Shown here: piece by piece, positions 42,857 to 50,514 of the stretch
Layout: each line of letters begins with the position of its first letter
Position numbering within the stretch: position 1 is the first letter of the stretch
DNA from: DASXZH01 sp036502005
GTDB lineage: Bacteria > Armatimonadota > Fimbriimonadia > Fimbriimonadales > Fimbriimonadaceae
Assembly: GCA_036502005.1 (NCBI GenBank)
Contig: DASXZH010000094.1
Span: forward strand, 77,772-141,771
Length of the DNA: 64,000 bases
Reading direction: 5' to 3'
The notes under the pieces: generated by a model
Databases searched by the model: none
Seen by the model: the letters and a program-made list of their open reading frames with translations, nothing else
What the model was told of the DNA's origin: nothing
Translations under genes and position numbers: made by a program

Positions 42857-42974
42857 TGTAGTTCAGTTGAGCGAGGAAGCTCTTGAAAATCAACCCAATT
42901 TGAGTTAATGCATGAGTGCTCCGCATTACTCTCAAGGCCAGGCGCGACGTTGCGCCTGGATCTATTTTTCTTTG
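42857..42974 (+). ncRNA. candidate structured small RNA, about 118 nt
   Basis: Downstream of TATAAT the sequence can form a stem GAGTTAATGC/GCATTACTC (one bulged base, 42902-42933) and then a perfect terminator hairpin CCAGGCGC-GACGTT-GCGCCTGG (42938-42959) followed by ATCTATTTTTC. No convincing coding frame: a 19-codon frame beginning at 42849 overlaps the -10. Start, structure and end together are those of an intergenic sRNA. No known family recognised. The rest of the spacer up to 43082 holds nothing else. Confidence 0.5.
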
Positions 42975-43082
42975 GAGCCTGAGCTTCGTTGAGAAACAAA
43001 CTAGGGCGCTCATTTCCAGCTTTGGTACCCTCCCGGTAAATTGTCATGCCGGTCAGAAAACGATAATAGTTGTTTTTGATGA

Positions 43083-43110
43083 TTGACTTCTATTTTTGAT
43101 GGAGTATTAT
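43083..43110 (+). promoter_or_regulatory. promoter of the VOC-family gene
   Basis: TTGACT and TATTAT separated by 16 bases. The ATG at 43119 follows so closely that the transcript would be almost leaderless, although AAGGA sits just before the ATG. Confidence 0.5.
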
Positions 43111-43118
43111 TAAGGACG

Positions 43119-43469
43119 ATGTACAAGCTCAAGCAGCCCATTCCCTCCATTCCGGTCAAGAACATGCAGGCCGCACAGCAGTTTTATGCTGAAACCTTTG
43201 GATGGGAATCACCCTGGGAGCAAGGTGAGTACGGCGGTATGTCGCGCGACGGAATGCAAATTCACTTCTTATTGAAGACTCGGGTTAACCCGGTCTTCAT
43301 TTATAATCTTGTCGATAACGTCGATGAGATTTATGATCATGTTGTTAAGTTGCATGTACGAGTCGTCTCTGAAGTGAAAGATCAGGCCTATGGGATGCGA
43401 GAGTTCACGTCGCTGGACCCCGACGGCAACTTCATCGTTTTCGCTCAGCCGATCGCTTTGGCTTCTTAA
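43119..43469 (+). CDS. VOC-family (glyoxalase/bleomycin-resistance-like) protein
   Basis: 116 residues from the ATG at 43119, supported by AAGGA. An upstream TTG falls on the -35. Family signals: IPSIPVKNMQAAQQFYAETFGWES at the start and the closing EFTSLDPDGNFIVFAQP, the conserved C-terminal strand with a Glu/Asp. A single VOC module would dimerise. The metal-binding histidine of active glyoxalases is not evident at the first position, so it may bind a ligand rather than catalyse. It is convergent with the ABC permease gene, 4 bases away. Confidence 0.85.
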   Translation: MYKLKQPIPSIPVKNMQAAQQFYAETFGWESPWEQGEYGGMSRDGMQIHFLLKTRVNPVFIYNLVDNVDEIYDHVVKLHVRVVSEVKDQAYGMREFTSLDPDGNFIVFAQPIALAS

Positions 43470-43473
43470 CTTG

Positions 43474-44244
43474 CTATTTAGTAGCCTTCGCAAATGAGCC
43501 GAGGGTTAAGCTAACGAGGACGACGAACATCACCAGAACGACAACGAACCCCTGCCAAATGGCTGGGTTGTTCCAACCCGTTAACACCAACGCGCGGACA
43601 CCCTCGATCACATAGGTCACCGGGTTGTAGGTGGCAAGAGTAGCAAACAGCGGTGGAAGCAGATTTTTCGGCGCTTGGGAAGTGGTCACGTACAGCAGCG
43701 GAAAAACCAGCACGAACATGGACTGGACCAGCCTCGCATTTTGGGTGCGCAAGGCCATGATCATGCTGATACAGCTCCAGCCCATGGCGAAGAGCACCAG
43801 GATGCCGAAGATCGCGAGAATGCCAAGGAACCCGGTGCTGAAATGCACACCGGCAGCTAGGAGCAGCACCAATACTATGAGCCCCTGGAACACTGCTTGG
43901 ACGGCCACCTCGGTTAACCGCCCAAGAATGATGGTTAAGCGGCTGATTGGCATGATCAGCAGCTTCTTGAAATAGCCGTTTGAAATATCCTGCACGAGTT
44001 CGATTCCGGCGTTTCCGGCCGAAAAGAAGATGGCCGTGAAGAGAGCCACGGGCGCAATGAAGTCCTTATAGGAAACGTTCGGGAAGCCGGGCACCTTGGA
44101 GAAGGCGCTTAACGACGCGGAGTTCACCACGAAGAAAAAGATGGGAATAAAGAGCGAGGGTATCAGAGCCAGGGCCGGGCGCCAGATCTGTTTAATGCTG
44201 CGGATGGAAAGGTGATACCAATCGGAAAAGAAGGTTGGATTCAT
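43474..44244 (-). CDS. ABC-2 type transporter permease (DrrB-like)
   Basis: 256 residues with six hydrophobic segments and the ABC-2 signature region (GFLGILAIFGILVLFAMGWS, TYVIEGVRALVLTGWN near the C-terminus). It is the membrane partner of the ATPase at 45226-46014, which belongs to the daunorubicin-resistance-like exporter group. In such operons the two genes normally abut. Here they are separated by about 980 bases containing heptamer arrays and a four-helix-bundle gene on the same strand. Read-through across that insert would be needed for co-expression. Confidence 0.88.
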   Translation of the reverse strand: MNPTFFSDWYHLSIRSIKQIWRPALALIPSLFIPIFFFVVNSASLSAFSKVPGFPNVSYKDFIAPVALFTAIFFSAGNAGIELVQDISNGYFKKLLIMPISRLTIILGRLTEVAVQAVFQGLIVLVLLLAAGVHFSTGFLGILAIFGILVLFAMGWSCISMIMALRTQNARLVQSMFVLVFPLLYVTTSQAPKNLLPPLFATLATYNPVTYVIEGVRALVLTGWNNPAIWQGFVVVLVMFVVLVSLTLGSFAKATK

Positions 44245-44266
44245 GGGATTAATCGGTCAGTGGGAG

Positions 44267-44577
44267 GGTCGAAAGTCGAAAGTCGAAGGTCGAAAGCCGG
44301 AGGTTGAAAGTCGAAAGTCGAAGGTCGAAAGTCGAAGGTCGAAAGTCGAAAGTCGAAAGTCGAAAGTCGAAAGTCGAAAGTCGAAAGTCGAACGTCGAAA
44401 GTCGAAAGTCGAAAGTCGAAAGTCGAAGGTCGAAAGCCGGAGGTTGAAGGTTGAAGGTCGAAGGCCGAAGATTTAAGGTCAAAAGCCGGAGGTGAGGGTT
44501 AACGGATGAAGGGCGAAGTCGAAGGTGGAATGTCGAAAGTCGAATGGCGAAGGTCGAAAGCCGGAGTCGAAAGCCAG
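44267..44577. repeat. large heptamer array (GTCGAAA), left arm
   Basis: About 310 bp of tandem GTCGAAA units with variants GTCGAAG, GCCGGAG and GTTGAAG. This is the longest array in the window. It starts 22 bases beyond the permease start codon and ends 7 bases from the stop of the four-helix-bundle gene. Both strands are open in one frame only because 7-base repeats of this composition lack stops. Confidence 0.95.
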
Positions 44578-44584
44578 GAGCCAG

Positions 44585-45094
44585 TTACGATGGTTTTCTG
44601 CTCCGCTTCAACGATTCCGACAGGCCATGAACCATGCGGCTCACGGCCAACACTTGTGCCGACAAAGAGACAAACTTGTCTTCGGTAATGAATTCCGCAT
44701 CAAGAGCGACATATAACTGCGACCGCAATTCGGCGCTGGATCCGGCCGCGTGCGAGAGGAACTGAATAAAGAGTGCGACTCCAGATCGTCCTTGCCCCTC
44801 CGCGATGTTGGACATGATAGAAACTGATGAGCCACGCATTTGATCGGCTAGGCCAAAGTCCATTCCGGAGGCAGTTCTACTCGTGACTTGATAGATCTCC
44901 TTAGTTAATAGCCTTGCCTTCTGCCAGACGATCAGATCTTCGAACTTATGAAGATTGACATTGGCGAGATTCTCCGACACTACTCCAGCTTCAAGAGCTC
45001 CGGCTTCGATTAAGAGGCGCTCCAGTTGCTTTGGATATCGGTCCTCCTCAAACTCTTCCGTTACTTGACCGGCGCCGTACGATTTTCGTTTCAT
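44585..45094 (-). CDS. four-helix-bundle protein (S23/Avd-like), copy 1
   Basis: 169 residues. After a ~45-residue charged extension the canonical family core appears: FEDLIVWQKARLLTKEIYQV, FGLADQMRGSSVSIMSNIAE and GSSAELRSQLYVALD, characteristic of the S23/four-helix-bundle family that includes proteins encoded in 23S rRNA intervening sequences and the Avd protein of diversity-generating retroelements. Known members form pentamers and bind nucleic acid. AGAGGT lies 6 bases before the ATG. The gene is enclosed by inverted GTCGAAA arrays and sits between the two halves of an ABC exporter operon. Confidence 0.9.
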   Translation of the reverse strand: MKRKSYGAGQVTEEFEEDRYPKQLERLLIEAGALEAGVVSENLANVNLHKFEDLIVWQKARLLTKEIYQVTSRTASGMDFGLADQMRGSSVSIMSNIAEGQGRSGVALFIQFLSHAAGSSAELRSQLYVALDAEFITEDKFVSLSAQVLAVSRMVHGLSESLKRSRKPS

Positions 45095-45151
45095 CTGCTT
45101 ACCTCTAGTTTATTCTCTCAACGATCAACTTAATAGCCCTTGCTTCTTCCT

Positions 45152-45193
45152 TCTCCGGCTTTCGGCTTTCGGCTTTCGACATTCGACTTTCCA
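45152..45193. repeat. heptamer array, right arm (CTTTCGG/CTTTCGA)
   Basis: Units CTTTCGG, CTTTCGA and CATTCGA, inverse to the GTCGAAA and GCCGGAG units of the left arm. It lies between the ATPase stop and the four-helix-bundle start. Confidence 0.8.
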
Positions 45194-45225
45194 CTAATCC
45201 TCGCCTCCGGCTCCCCAATTTCGCC

Positions 45226-46014
45226 CTACGACCTGCTCCTTGCGTAAGGATCGGTGGCGTTTACGTTGCCTTCCTCTTCACCTAGGTTGCTGCCGGTTGT
45301 ATTCAAGAAAACCTCTTCCAAGGTCTTTACTTCGTGCTTTGCAAGCAGTTCGGGCACCGTGCCCCCGGTTACGATCTCGCCTTTATCCATAATAGCCAAA
45401 CGTTGGCAAAGTTCTTCCGCTTCATCCATGAAGTGGGTGGTCAAGAAGATCGTCATGCCCTGCTTGTTTAGTTCGACGAGGTGATTCCAAATGAGGCGTC
45501 GGGCGTGGGGATCCAGACCCTGCGTTGGCTCATCGAGGAACAGAACGCGAGGCTCGTGGATAAGGGAAAGGGCCAGATCGAAGCGGCGGCGCATGCCGCC
45601 GGAATAGGTGGATGTGTACCTATCGGCCACATTTTCAAGTTCAACCAGCTTTAGCAGTTTTGTTATTTGCTGCTCGATTTTGTCTTTGGGGAGGTGGTAG
45701 AGATTGCCGTGAAGATTAAGCATTTCGCGCGCGGTTGCGGTTTCGTCAAGGCCAATCTCTTGCATGGCGAAGCCAACCCTCTTGTAGATCTCTTGTGGCT
45801 TTTTTTCTAGGTCAAAGCCATCGATGATGATACTTCCGCTGGTCTTCTTGACGAGGCTGACGAGCATGTTCATGGTGGTCGTCTTCCCTGCCCCGTTCGG
45901 GCCGAGGAATCCAAAGAACTCGCCTTCTTTCACTTCAAAAGTGACGCCTTTTACGGCCTGGACATTGCCCGGATAGGTCTTTACGAGATCTTTGACTTCT
46001 ATAATATTGCTCAT
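45226..46014 (-). CDS. ABC transporter ATP-binding protein (DrrA-like)
   Basis: 262 residues with Walker A GPNGAGKTTTM, Q-loop AMQEIG, signature YSGGMRRRFDLALSL, Walker B VLFLDEPTQGLD and the H-loop TTHFMDEAE. The DrrA/CcmA subtype usually pairs with an ABC-2 permease, here the gene at 43474-44244. Exports hydrophobic compounds or acts in drug self-resistance; the substrate is unknown. It is the first gene of the interrupted operon. Confidence 0.92.
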   Translation of the reverse strand: MSNIIEVKDLVKTYPGNVQAVKGVTFEVKEGEFFGFLGPNGAGKTTTMNMLVSLVKKTSGSIIIDGFDLEKKPQEIYKRVGFAMQEIGLDETATAREMLNLHGNLYHLPKDKIEQQITKLLKLVELENVADRYTSTYSGGMRRRFDLALSLIHEPRVLFLDEPTQGLDPHARRLIWNHLVELNKQGMTIFLTTHFMDEAEELCQRLAIMDKGEIVTGGTVPELLAKHEVKTLEEVFLNTTGSNLGEEEGNVNATDPYARSRS

Positions 46015-46195
46015 TAGTGTTTGGATGGCAAACTCTGAAAAGAGGGGGGTTATGATAGCTTTTGCTAACTTACGCTCACCACGTTAGGTTCAAATTCGTT
46101 GATTACTAGATTAGTTTTTTTGGACCTGTTGGCCTTGGTGTTCCTACGCATCCAAGGAGAGGACGTTTGCGAGGCTTTTCATGTAAGCGCGGGAT

Positions 46196-46905
46196 TGCAA
46201 ATCGACAAACCTTCGCCCGCCACAAGTGGCTGGGCTTGGCTTGTTGATCTGCTATATTTGGGGGCTACCCGGTTTACCCGGGCTGCGCTTGTACGGCTGA
46301 GGCCGCGCTGCGCTCCGCCCTTCGCTAAAATATATAGCCCCTCCGGGGCACTCGGAGATGTCGAGGCGTTTTCCGATGAAGTTGGTTTGCCCGTTTGCCC
46401 CATTTACAGTTTCTGCTCGTTTCCAGGGCTACGTCTACGCCGCCTAGGCGGCTTCGACTTCGCCCTTCGTTAAAGATACAAGTTTCCGATCACGCAACAT
46501 TTGTAAGCGCTTCGCGTTTGACAAAGTTGCGCCGGACAAGAAGGCGGCGCTCCTCCAGGGGTATCGCTTTTCCGGCGTCGCTCACGCTTCGCCGAACTCG
46601 CTCAACCCCTGGCTACCTTCGTGCTACGCCTCCGGCGTGCCGGACCCTTAGAAAAGGGCTTGCATTTTTTCAAGGCGGATATGACTCGGGGTCAGTTTAT
46701 CTTCGCTCAATATTTAGCCCCTTCGGAGCAAGGAATTCTCGATTTTCGATTCTCGATCGGTTGCAAAAGCGATGCACGGCGACAAGTAGCCTAAGTTCAG
46801 CGGTGCCAGGCAACCGCACTCCCAAAGGGCTTGGTGCCCAGCGATCCGGCTTCCATTCGTCTCAGCCCCCTTGGCATTAGGGGCAAGATTATTGCCGTTA
46901 CGGCA
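46196..46905. repeat. family A repeat, copy 2 (composite, with degenerate extension)
   Basis: Begins GCAAATCGACAAACCTTCGC with the CCACAAGTGGC palindrome and a CGCCCTTCGCTAAAATAT segment. It is followed by a second partial unit (GGGCTACGTCTACGCCGCC to CGCCCTTCGTTAAAG), then GCGGTGCCAGGCAACCGCAC and TTAGGGGCAAGATTATTGCC, all shared with the copy at 55139-55450. Long frames across it on either strand are by-products of its GC-rich hairpins. No gene is present from 46015 to 46948. Confidence 0.75.
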
Positions 46906-46948
46906 GTTGGGGTCGGTTTGCATCTAAATGAGACCTAATCATGTAAAT

Positions 46949-47006
46949 GCGACAATATTCGCGTTTACTATTGCATAAACAGAAAACATGTGCGAAAATA
47001 TTCGCA
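46949..47006 (+). promoter_or_regulatory. two BlaI-type operators before the second blaI
   Basis: GCGACAATATTCGC (46949-46962) and TGCGAAAATATTCGCA (46991-47006) share the core CGAnAATATTCG. The second ends one base before the start codon, so a bound dimer would block transcription and translation initiation of the operon. Confidence 0.7.
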
Positions 47007-47007
47007 T

Positions 47008-47394
47008 ATGGCAAAACTCGATCGTTTTCGATATCTTAGCAAACGGGAGCAGCAGATCATGGATCTGCTGGTGGCGCACGACGCGCTAACGGCGGCCCAG
47101 ATTGAGTCGCTGTTGCCCGATGCGCCATCCAATTCCACGGTGCGCAGCCTTCTCGCCATCATGGCGGAAAAAGGGCTAATCACCTTTAAGAAAGATGGCC
47201 GGCAGTTTCTCTACCGGGTGGCAAAGCCCAAAGCGGCTGCGGCCAAGGATGCCCTTCTCGGCGTGGTCCAGCGTTTCTTTGAAGGGAGCGTGGCAAACGC
47301 CGTTTCTACTCTCGTGGAAACTGGGGGCAATCTCAGCGATGAGGATTTCGAAGCTCTCCAGCGATTGATTGATGCTAAAAAGGAGCAAAAATGA
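47008..47394 (+). CDS. BlaI/MecI/CopY-family repressor, second copy
   Basis: 128 residues from the ATG at 47008 (MAKLDRFRYLSKREQQIMD). An ATG six codons upstream would lie within the operator. Winged-helix region: REQQIMDLLVAHDALTAAQIES, SNSTVRSLLAIMAEKGLITF and GRQFLYRVAKP. The C-terminal helices carry the protease-sensitive linker. It is not closely similar to the first copy (14448-14834), so the two pairs are separate systems. Its end overlaps the start of the M56 gene by 4 bases. Confidence 0.9.
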   Translation: MAKLDRFRYLSKREQQIMDLLVAHDALTAAQIESLLPDAPSNSTVRSLLAIMAEKGLITFKKDGRQFLYRVAKPKAAAAKDALLGVVQRFFEGSVANAVSTLVETGGNLSDEDFEALQRLIDAKKEQK

Positions 47395-49226
47395 CGAGCA
47401 TTCTGAATTGTTTTTATGCCTTGATGTTTATCGAAGCCGGCATGTGTGCCTTCTTCTTACCCACCCTCCTTTTGGTGTCAATGGTTCCGAAAAGGCTACC
47501 GACGATTCGCCAAAGGTTGCTTGTGTGGACCTTTGCAGGAACACTCCTTATTCCCGTTTTTGCACCGAAGATCACGGCAGAAATCGAGAACTACGTTCAG
47601 CAAACGAGAGCTACTCATGCCGGCGCCGCTGTTTCTACACCGGCTTCATCAGCTAAGATGGCAAACGCCAGCCTGGCGCCTATCCACGTCAGGTTTTCTC
47701 CTGAATTTACGGAGGCGATTACACCCGCAGTTAAGACATTTGGAGTATTACGAGACGCCGGTTTTACCTGGCTGATCTTATGCTATGGCCTTTCGATTGT
47801 TTTGATTTGGAAGAGCCGTCCGTCTGCCACTATCTCAGGTGCGCGAATAAGCAAGTTCACGAGCACTCCGGTGACGGCCTGGTTTGGCAAGCACTACATT
47901 ATTCTCCCGGAGGGCGCGGAGGGGTGGCCGACGGAACGCATTAGTCGCGTGATGGCCCATGAACAAGCCCATGTTAATCGCAGAGATTGGGTCTCACAAC
48001 TCTTGGCGAACTTCGTTGTTGCCCTTAGCGGGTTCAACCCGGCGGTGTGGGCTTGCGCACGCAAGCTGCGGCACGAAGCCGAGCATGCCGCTGACCAGCA
48101 GGTGCTGATGACAGAATCTAGCCCCACTGAATATGCAAACGACCTACTCCAAATAGCTAAGAGCGCGAGGTATGACCGAAATGTTGCCGTACTCGCGATG
48201 GCCTCCAAAGGCTCACTTAAGAGCAGAATCAAGTTTGTGCTCAATGCGAACCATCCCCGGGGGACTTCGCGCTTAGCGGTGGTGGCTTCCGGTTTTGCGG
48301 GACTCACGTTGCCCGCGGCGGCCCATGTGAGCCTGATCGTTAGCGGCATCGCGGGACTTCCTGTTAATGCCGATCAGGCGCTGGCCTCTCAAAGTCGAAA
48401 TCCTGACATGCGCAAAGGGCTAGCCGTTGCTGGAACCGCCGAGAATGGATGGACAGGGCAGTTCGCCGATGGCACCACAGCAAAGTTCTGTGGGATTTGG
48501 TATGGCACTAAATCTGGAGCTGTATTTGTAACACCGGATGGCGAGCCTGGGACCGCACCCTGCAAGAGCGCAGATTGGGAAAAGGGACATCCGGGATATA
48601 TGGATATCGTGTTTGCGCTACCCGCTGATAAAGTGAGCCCAGCCCAAGAATGCGGGACCGACAGCCCGAGTATGCAAACCAATAATGAACCAAAAGGCGA
48701 GACGTATGCCGGCGGATATCTGTCGACATCGGCTGACGGTAAAACCAGCTACTCTCACAACTTCCACGAAGTAAGCGATCCAGCAGCAACCCAGTTTTCG
48801 ATCGGACTAGACTTTTCCAGCAAGGACGTTAAAGTAACTCCGCTATCGCTCCCCGACATTCTGGTCGGGAAGGTGCAAGAGACTCCCGAGGGCCTTGTTT
48901 TCCTGGGTCATCCGACAAACGCCGAAAAGGAATGTCTTAGGGAGGTCGGACTTCCGAAGGAAGATTTCGGCTTACGAATAGAGCTTCCAACTGACAGTGT
49001 CGAGACTTACCGAATCACGTTAAGCGACAATCCTTCGGATACGACTGAGCAGAGTTCCGACCGGGGTTGTGGAGGCCAAGAGGATGCTACACCCGGGTAC
49101 CAGGCATCTCAGGAATGGTACAAGCCAGAGTTTCGGACTAAGAAGTATGTGGTGATCCAGTGGATGCGCAATTACCAAACGGACTTCGTGGCGATACCTA
49201 TCCGGTATCCGAAAGAAGGGCCGTAG
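47391..49226 (+). CDS. BlaR1-type M56 peptidase with novel extracytoplasmic domain
   Basis: 611 residues. Transmembrane segments occur at about 12-32, 42-58, 124-140 and 293-325. The M56 zinc site HEQAH is at 190-194, with RHEAEHAADQQVL giving the third ligand region. The C-terminal ~280 residues are outside the membrane, beta-rich, and contain several Cys (CGIWYGTKSG, APCKSADWEKG, GCGGQEDATPG). They resemble neither a penicillin-binding domain nor the pseudopilin-like tail of the first copy. Expected to sense a signal and release repression by the co-translated BlaI. No regulated target gene follows, only a family A repeat. Confidence 0.85.
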   Translation: MTSILNCFYALMFIEAGMCAFFLPTLLLVSMVPKRLPTIRQRLLVWTFAGTLLIPVFAPKITAEIENYVQQTRATHAGAAVSTPASSAKMANASLAPIHVRFSPEFTEAITPAVKTFGVLRDAGFTWLILCYGLSIVLIWKSRPSATISGARISKFTSTPVTAWFGKHYIILPEGAEGWPTERISRVMAHEQAHVNRRDWVSQLLANFVVALSGFNPAVWACARKLRHEAEHAADQQVLMTESSPTEYANDLLQIAKSARYDRNVAVLAMASKGSLKSRIKFVLNANHPRGTSRLAVVASGFAGLTLPAAAHVSLIVSGIAGLPVNADQALASQSRNPDMRKGLAVAGTAENGWTGQFADGTTAKFCGIWYGTKSGAVFVTPDGEPGTAPCKSADWEKGHPGYMDIVFALPADKVSPAQECGTDSPSMQTNNEPKGETYAGGYLSTSADGKTSYSHNFHEVSDPAATQFSIGLDFSSKDVKVTPLSLPDILVGKVQETPEGLVFLGHPTNAEKECLREVGLPKEDFGLRIELPTDSVETYRITLSDNPSDTTEQSSDRGCGGQEDATPGYQASQEWYKPEFRTKKYVVIQWMRNYQTDFVAIPIRYPKEGP

Positions 49227-49229
49227 TCT

Positions 49230-49400
49230 GGGTTCAAATCGACAAACCTTCGCCGGGCCACAAATGGCCCAGGCTTGGTTTGTCGATTTGCCTTTTAAGG
49301 GTTTGTCTTCGTTTCCAGGGCTCCGCTTGTACGGCTGACGCCCGTGCTGCTCCGCCCTTCGCTAAGTATTCTCGGCCCCTTGGGCCTACATCGCTTGGGC
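49230..49400. repeat. family A interspersed repeat, copy 3
   Basis: Starts CAAATCGACAAACCTTCGCC, has the palindromic GGGCCACAAATGGCCC and the inverted return GGTTTGTCGATTTGCC, then CGCCCTTCGCTAAGTATT and GGCCCCTTGGGCC. The rest of the spacer to 49509 is without features. Confidence 0.8.
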
Positions 49401-49509
49401 AACATTTGAGTCGATTCTTGAAAAACCGGATGCCCCTTGGTCCCGTTGGGTTTGCCCGCGATTTGCGGGACTTTCTCTATTTAGTTTTTCGACTTTCAAT
49501 GACTTGCTT

Positions 49510-50514
49510 TTACCATAGATTCCGAATCCCAAAACGCTCGACTAATTCTAGGCACTGCTCGAGTGAGCCGATTCCCTCTGACGCGGAGTGGGCGGTGAGG
49601 CAAGCGGCGGCGGCGGCGACGCCGTATCGGAGGGCGGTTTCTATTCCCAGATCTTCATGGAGTGCGAAGATGAGGCCTGCCCCAAATGCATCTCCGGCGC
49701 CGACAGTTCCGGCGATCATGCGATCCGGCAGGTTAACACTTCCCTGCCAGGCTTCCCCATTTGGGCCGAGCGCGAACGCTCCACCCGGGAAATGGATGAC
49801 CACCCATTCTTTAACACCGTAATCTGCGAGGGCTGAGGCAGCCTGATTTAGATTATTTTGGGTTGGTTTCGAGAGGTCTATCCCAGAGATCTTAGAGGCC
49901 TCGTATTCGTTGACAATGCAAATATCCGTATATTTAAGGGATGGCGGCACGATCTTGACAAAGCGATCGCTGGCTTCGCTCACCACATCGATGCTGGTTT
50001 TCAGGCCCGCTTCTTTGGCTCTTCGAAGCACTTTGGCGGCGGCGGTTTCGTCGTATTCGAACTCATCTAACTTATCCAGCAGGAGCAGATAGCCCAAATG
50101 AAAATGTTTGTCGTTTGTGGACGAGAATTCGAAATGCTCTTCCCCTAGGAAGGCGTTTGCGCCTCGGCAGTGAAAGAAGGTTCTTCGGCCCGAATCCTGT
50201 GCGCACATAACCTCCGTGTAGGATGTTGGCGCTGATTCTGTGGTCTTGATGCCCTTGGCATCGATTCCATATTGCTGGCAGTCGCGAAGGACGCGCTCAC
50301 CATCTCTATCCTCGCCAACTAGCCCAACGCCATGTAGCGGATGCGGGAAATCCAACCTAGCCAGGTCGATTAAGAAGTTGTAGGCTGCGCCTCCATTAGA
50401 TGTTGACTCGCTGAGTATATTAGCCAGACAGTCTTGATCTGGATAGGTATCGATCAGCTTCAATCGGTCGATGATCCAATTGCCGCCTGCAATGACGCCG
50501 GCCCTTGGTTTCAC
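49510..50514 (-). CDS. PfkB-family carbohydrate kinase
   Basis: 334 residues. The ATP/anion-hole signature is GTVGAGDAFGAGLIFAL near residue 262, and an N-terminal substrate-binding region contains NGGAAYNFLIDLARLD. It phosphorylates a sugar or sugar-like substrate with ATP. Start GTG overlaps the stop of the upstream dehydrogenase gene (GTGA), so it is the last gene of a three-gene operon with a dehydrogenase and an aldolase. The combination resembles inositol or deoxy-sugar catabolic modules, but the exact substrate cannot be read. Confidence 0.88.
   Translation of the reverse strand: MKPRAGVIAGGNWIIDRLKLIDTYPDQDCLANILSESTSNGGAAYNFLIDLARLDFPHPLHGVGLVGEDRDGERVLRDCQQYGIDAKGIKTTESAPTSYTEVMCAQDSGRRTFFHCRGANAFLGEEHFEFSSTNDKHFHLGYLLLLDKLDEFEYDETAAAKVLRRAKEAGLKTSIDVVSEASDRFVKIVPPSLKYTDICIVNEYEASKISGIDLSKPTQNNLNQAASALADYGVKEWVVIHFPGGAFALGPNGEAWQGSVNLPDRMIAGTVGAGDAFGAGLIFALHEDLGIETALRYGVAAAAACLTAHSASEGIGSLEQCLELVERFGIRNLW

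Noticed and set aside
42849..42908. A 19-residue leader peptide
   Set aside because: Its ATG overlaps the -10 hexamer, so it would precede the transcript start.
42793..43047. A minus-strand gene upstream of the O-methyltransferase
   Set aside because: No ribosome-binding site, poor composition, and it is antisense to the better-supported sRNA with promoter and terminator.
44249..44482. Long open frames on both strands through the GTCGAAA array
   Set aside because: Period-7 repeats of this composition have no stops in one frame. The predicted proteins are only repeats of a few residues.
44267..44577. CRISPR array
   Set aside because: The repeat unit is 7 bases, without spacers of 25-40 bases, and no cas genes are present.
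46099..46473. A 124-codon plus-strand gene
   Set aside because: Lies entirely within the family A repeat; similar frames appear in the other copies.
49160..49822. A 220-codon plus-strand gene
   Set aside because: Begins inside the M56 gene, crosses a family A repeat and ends antisense to the PfkB gene.
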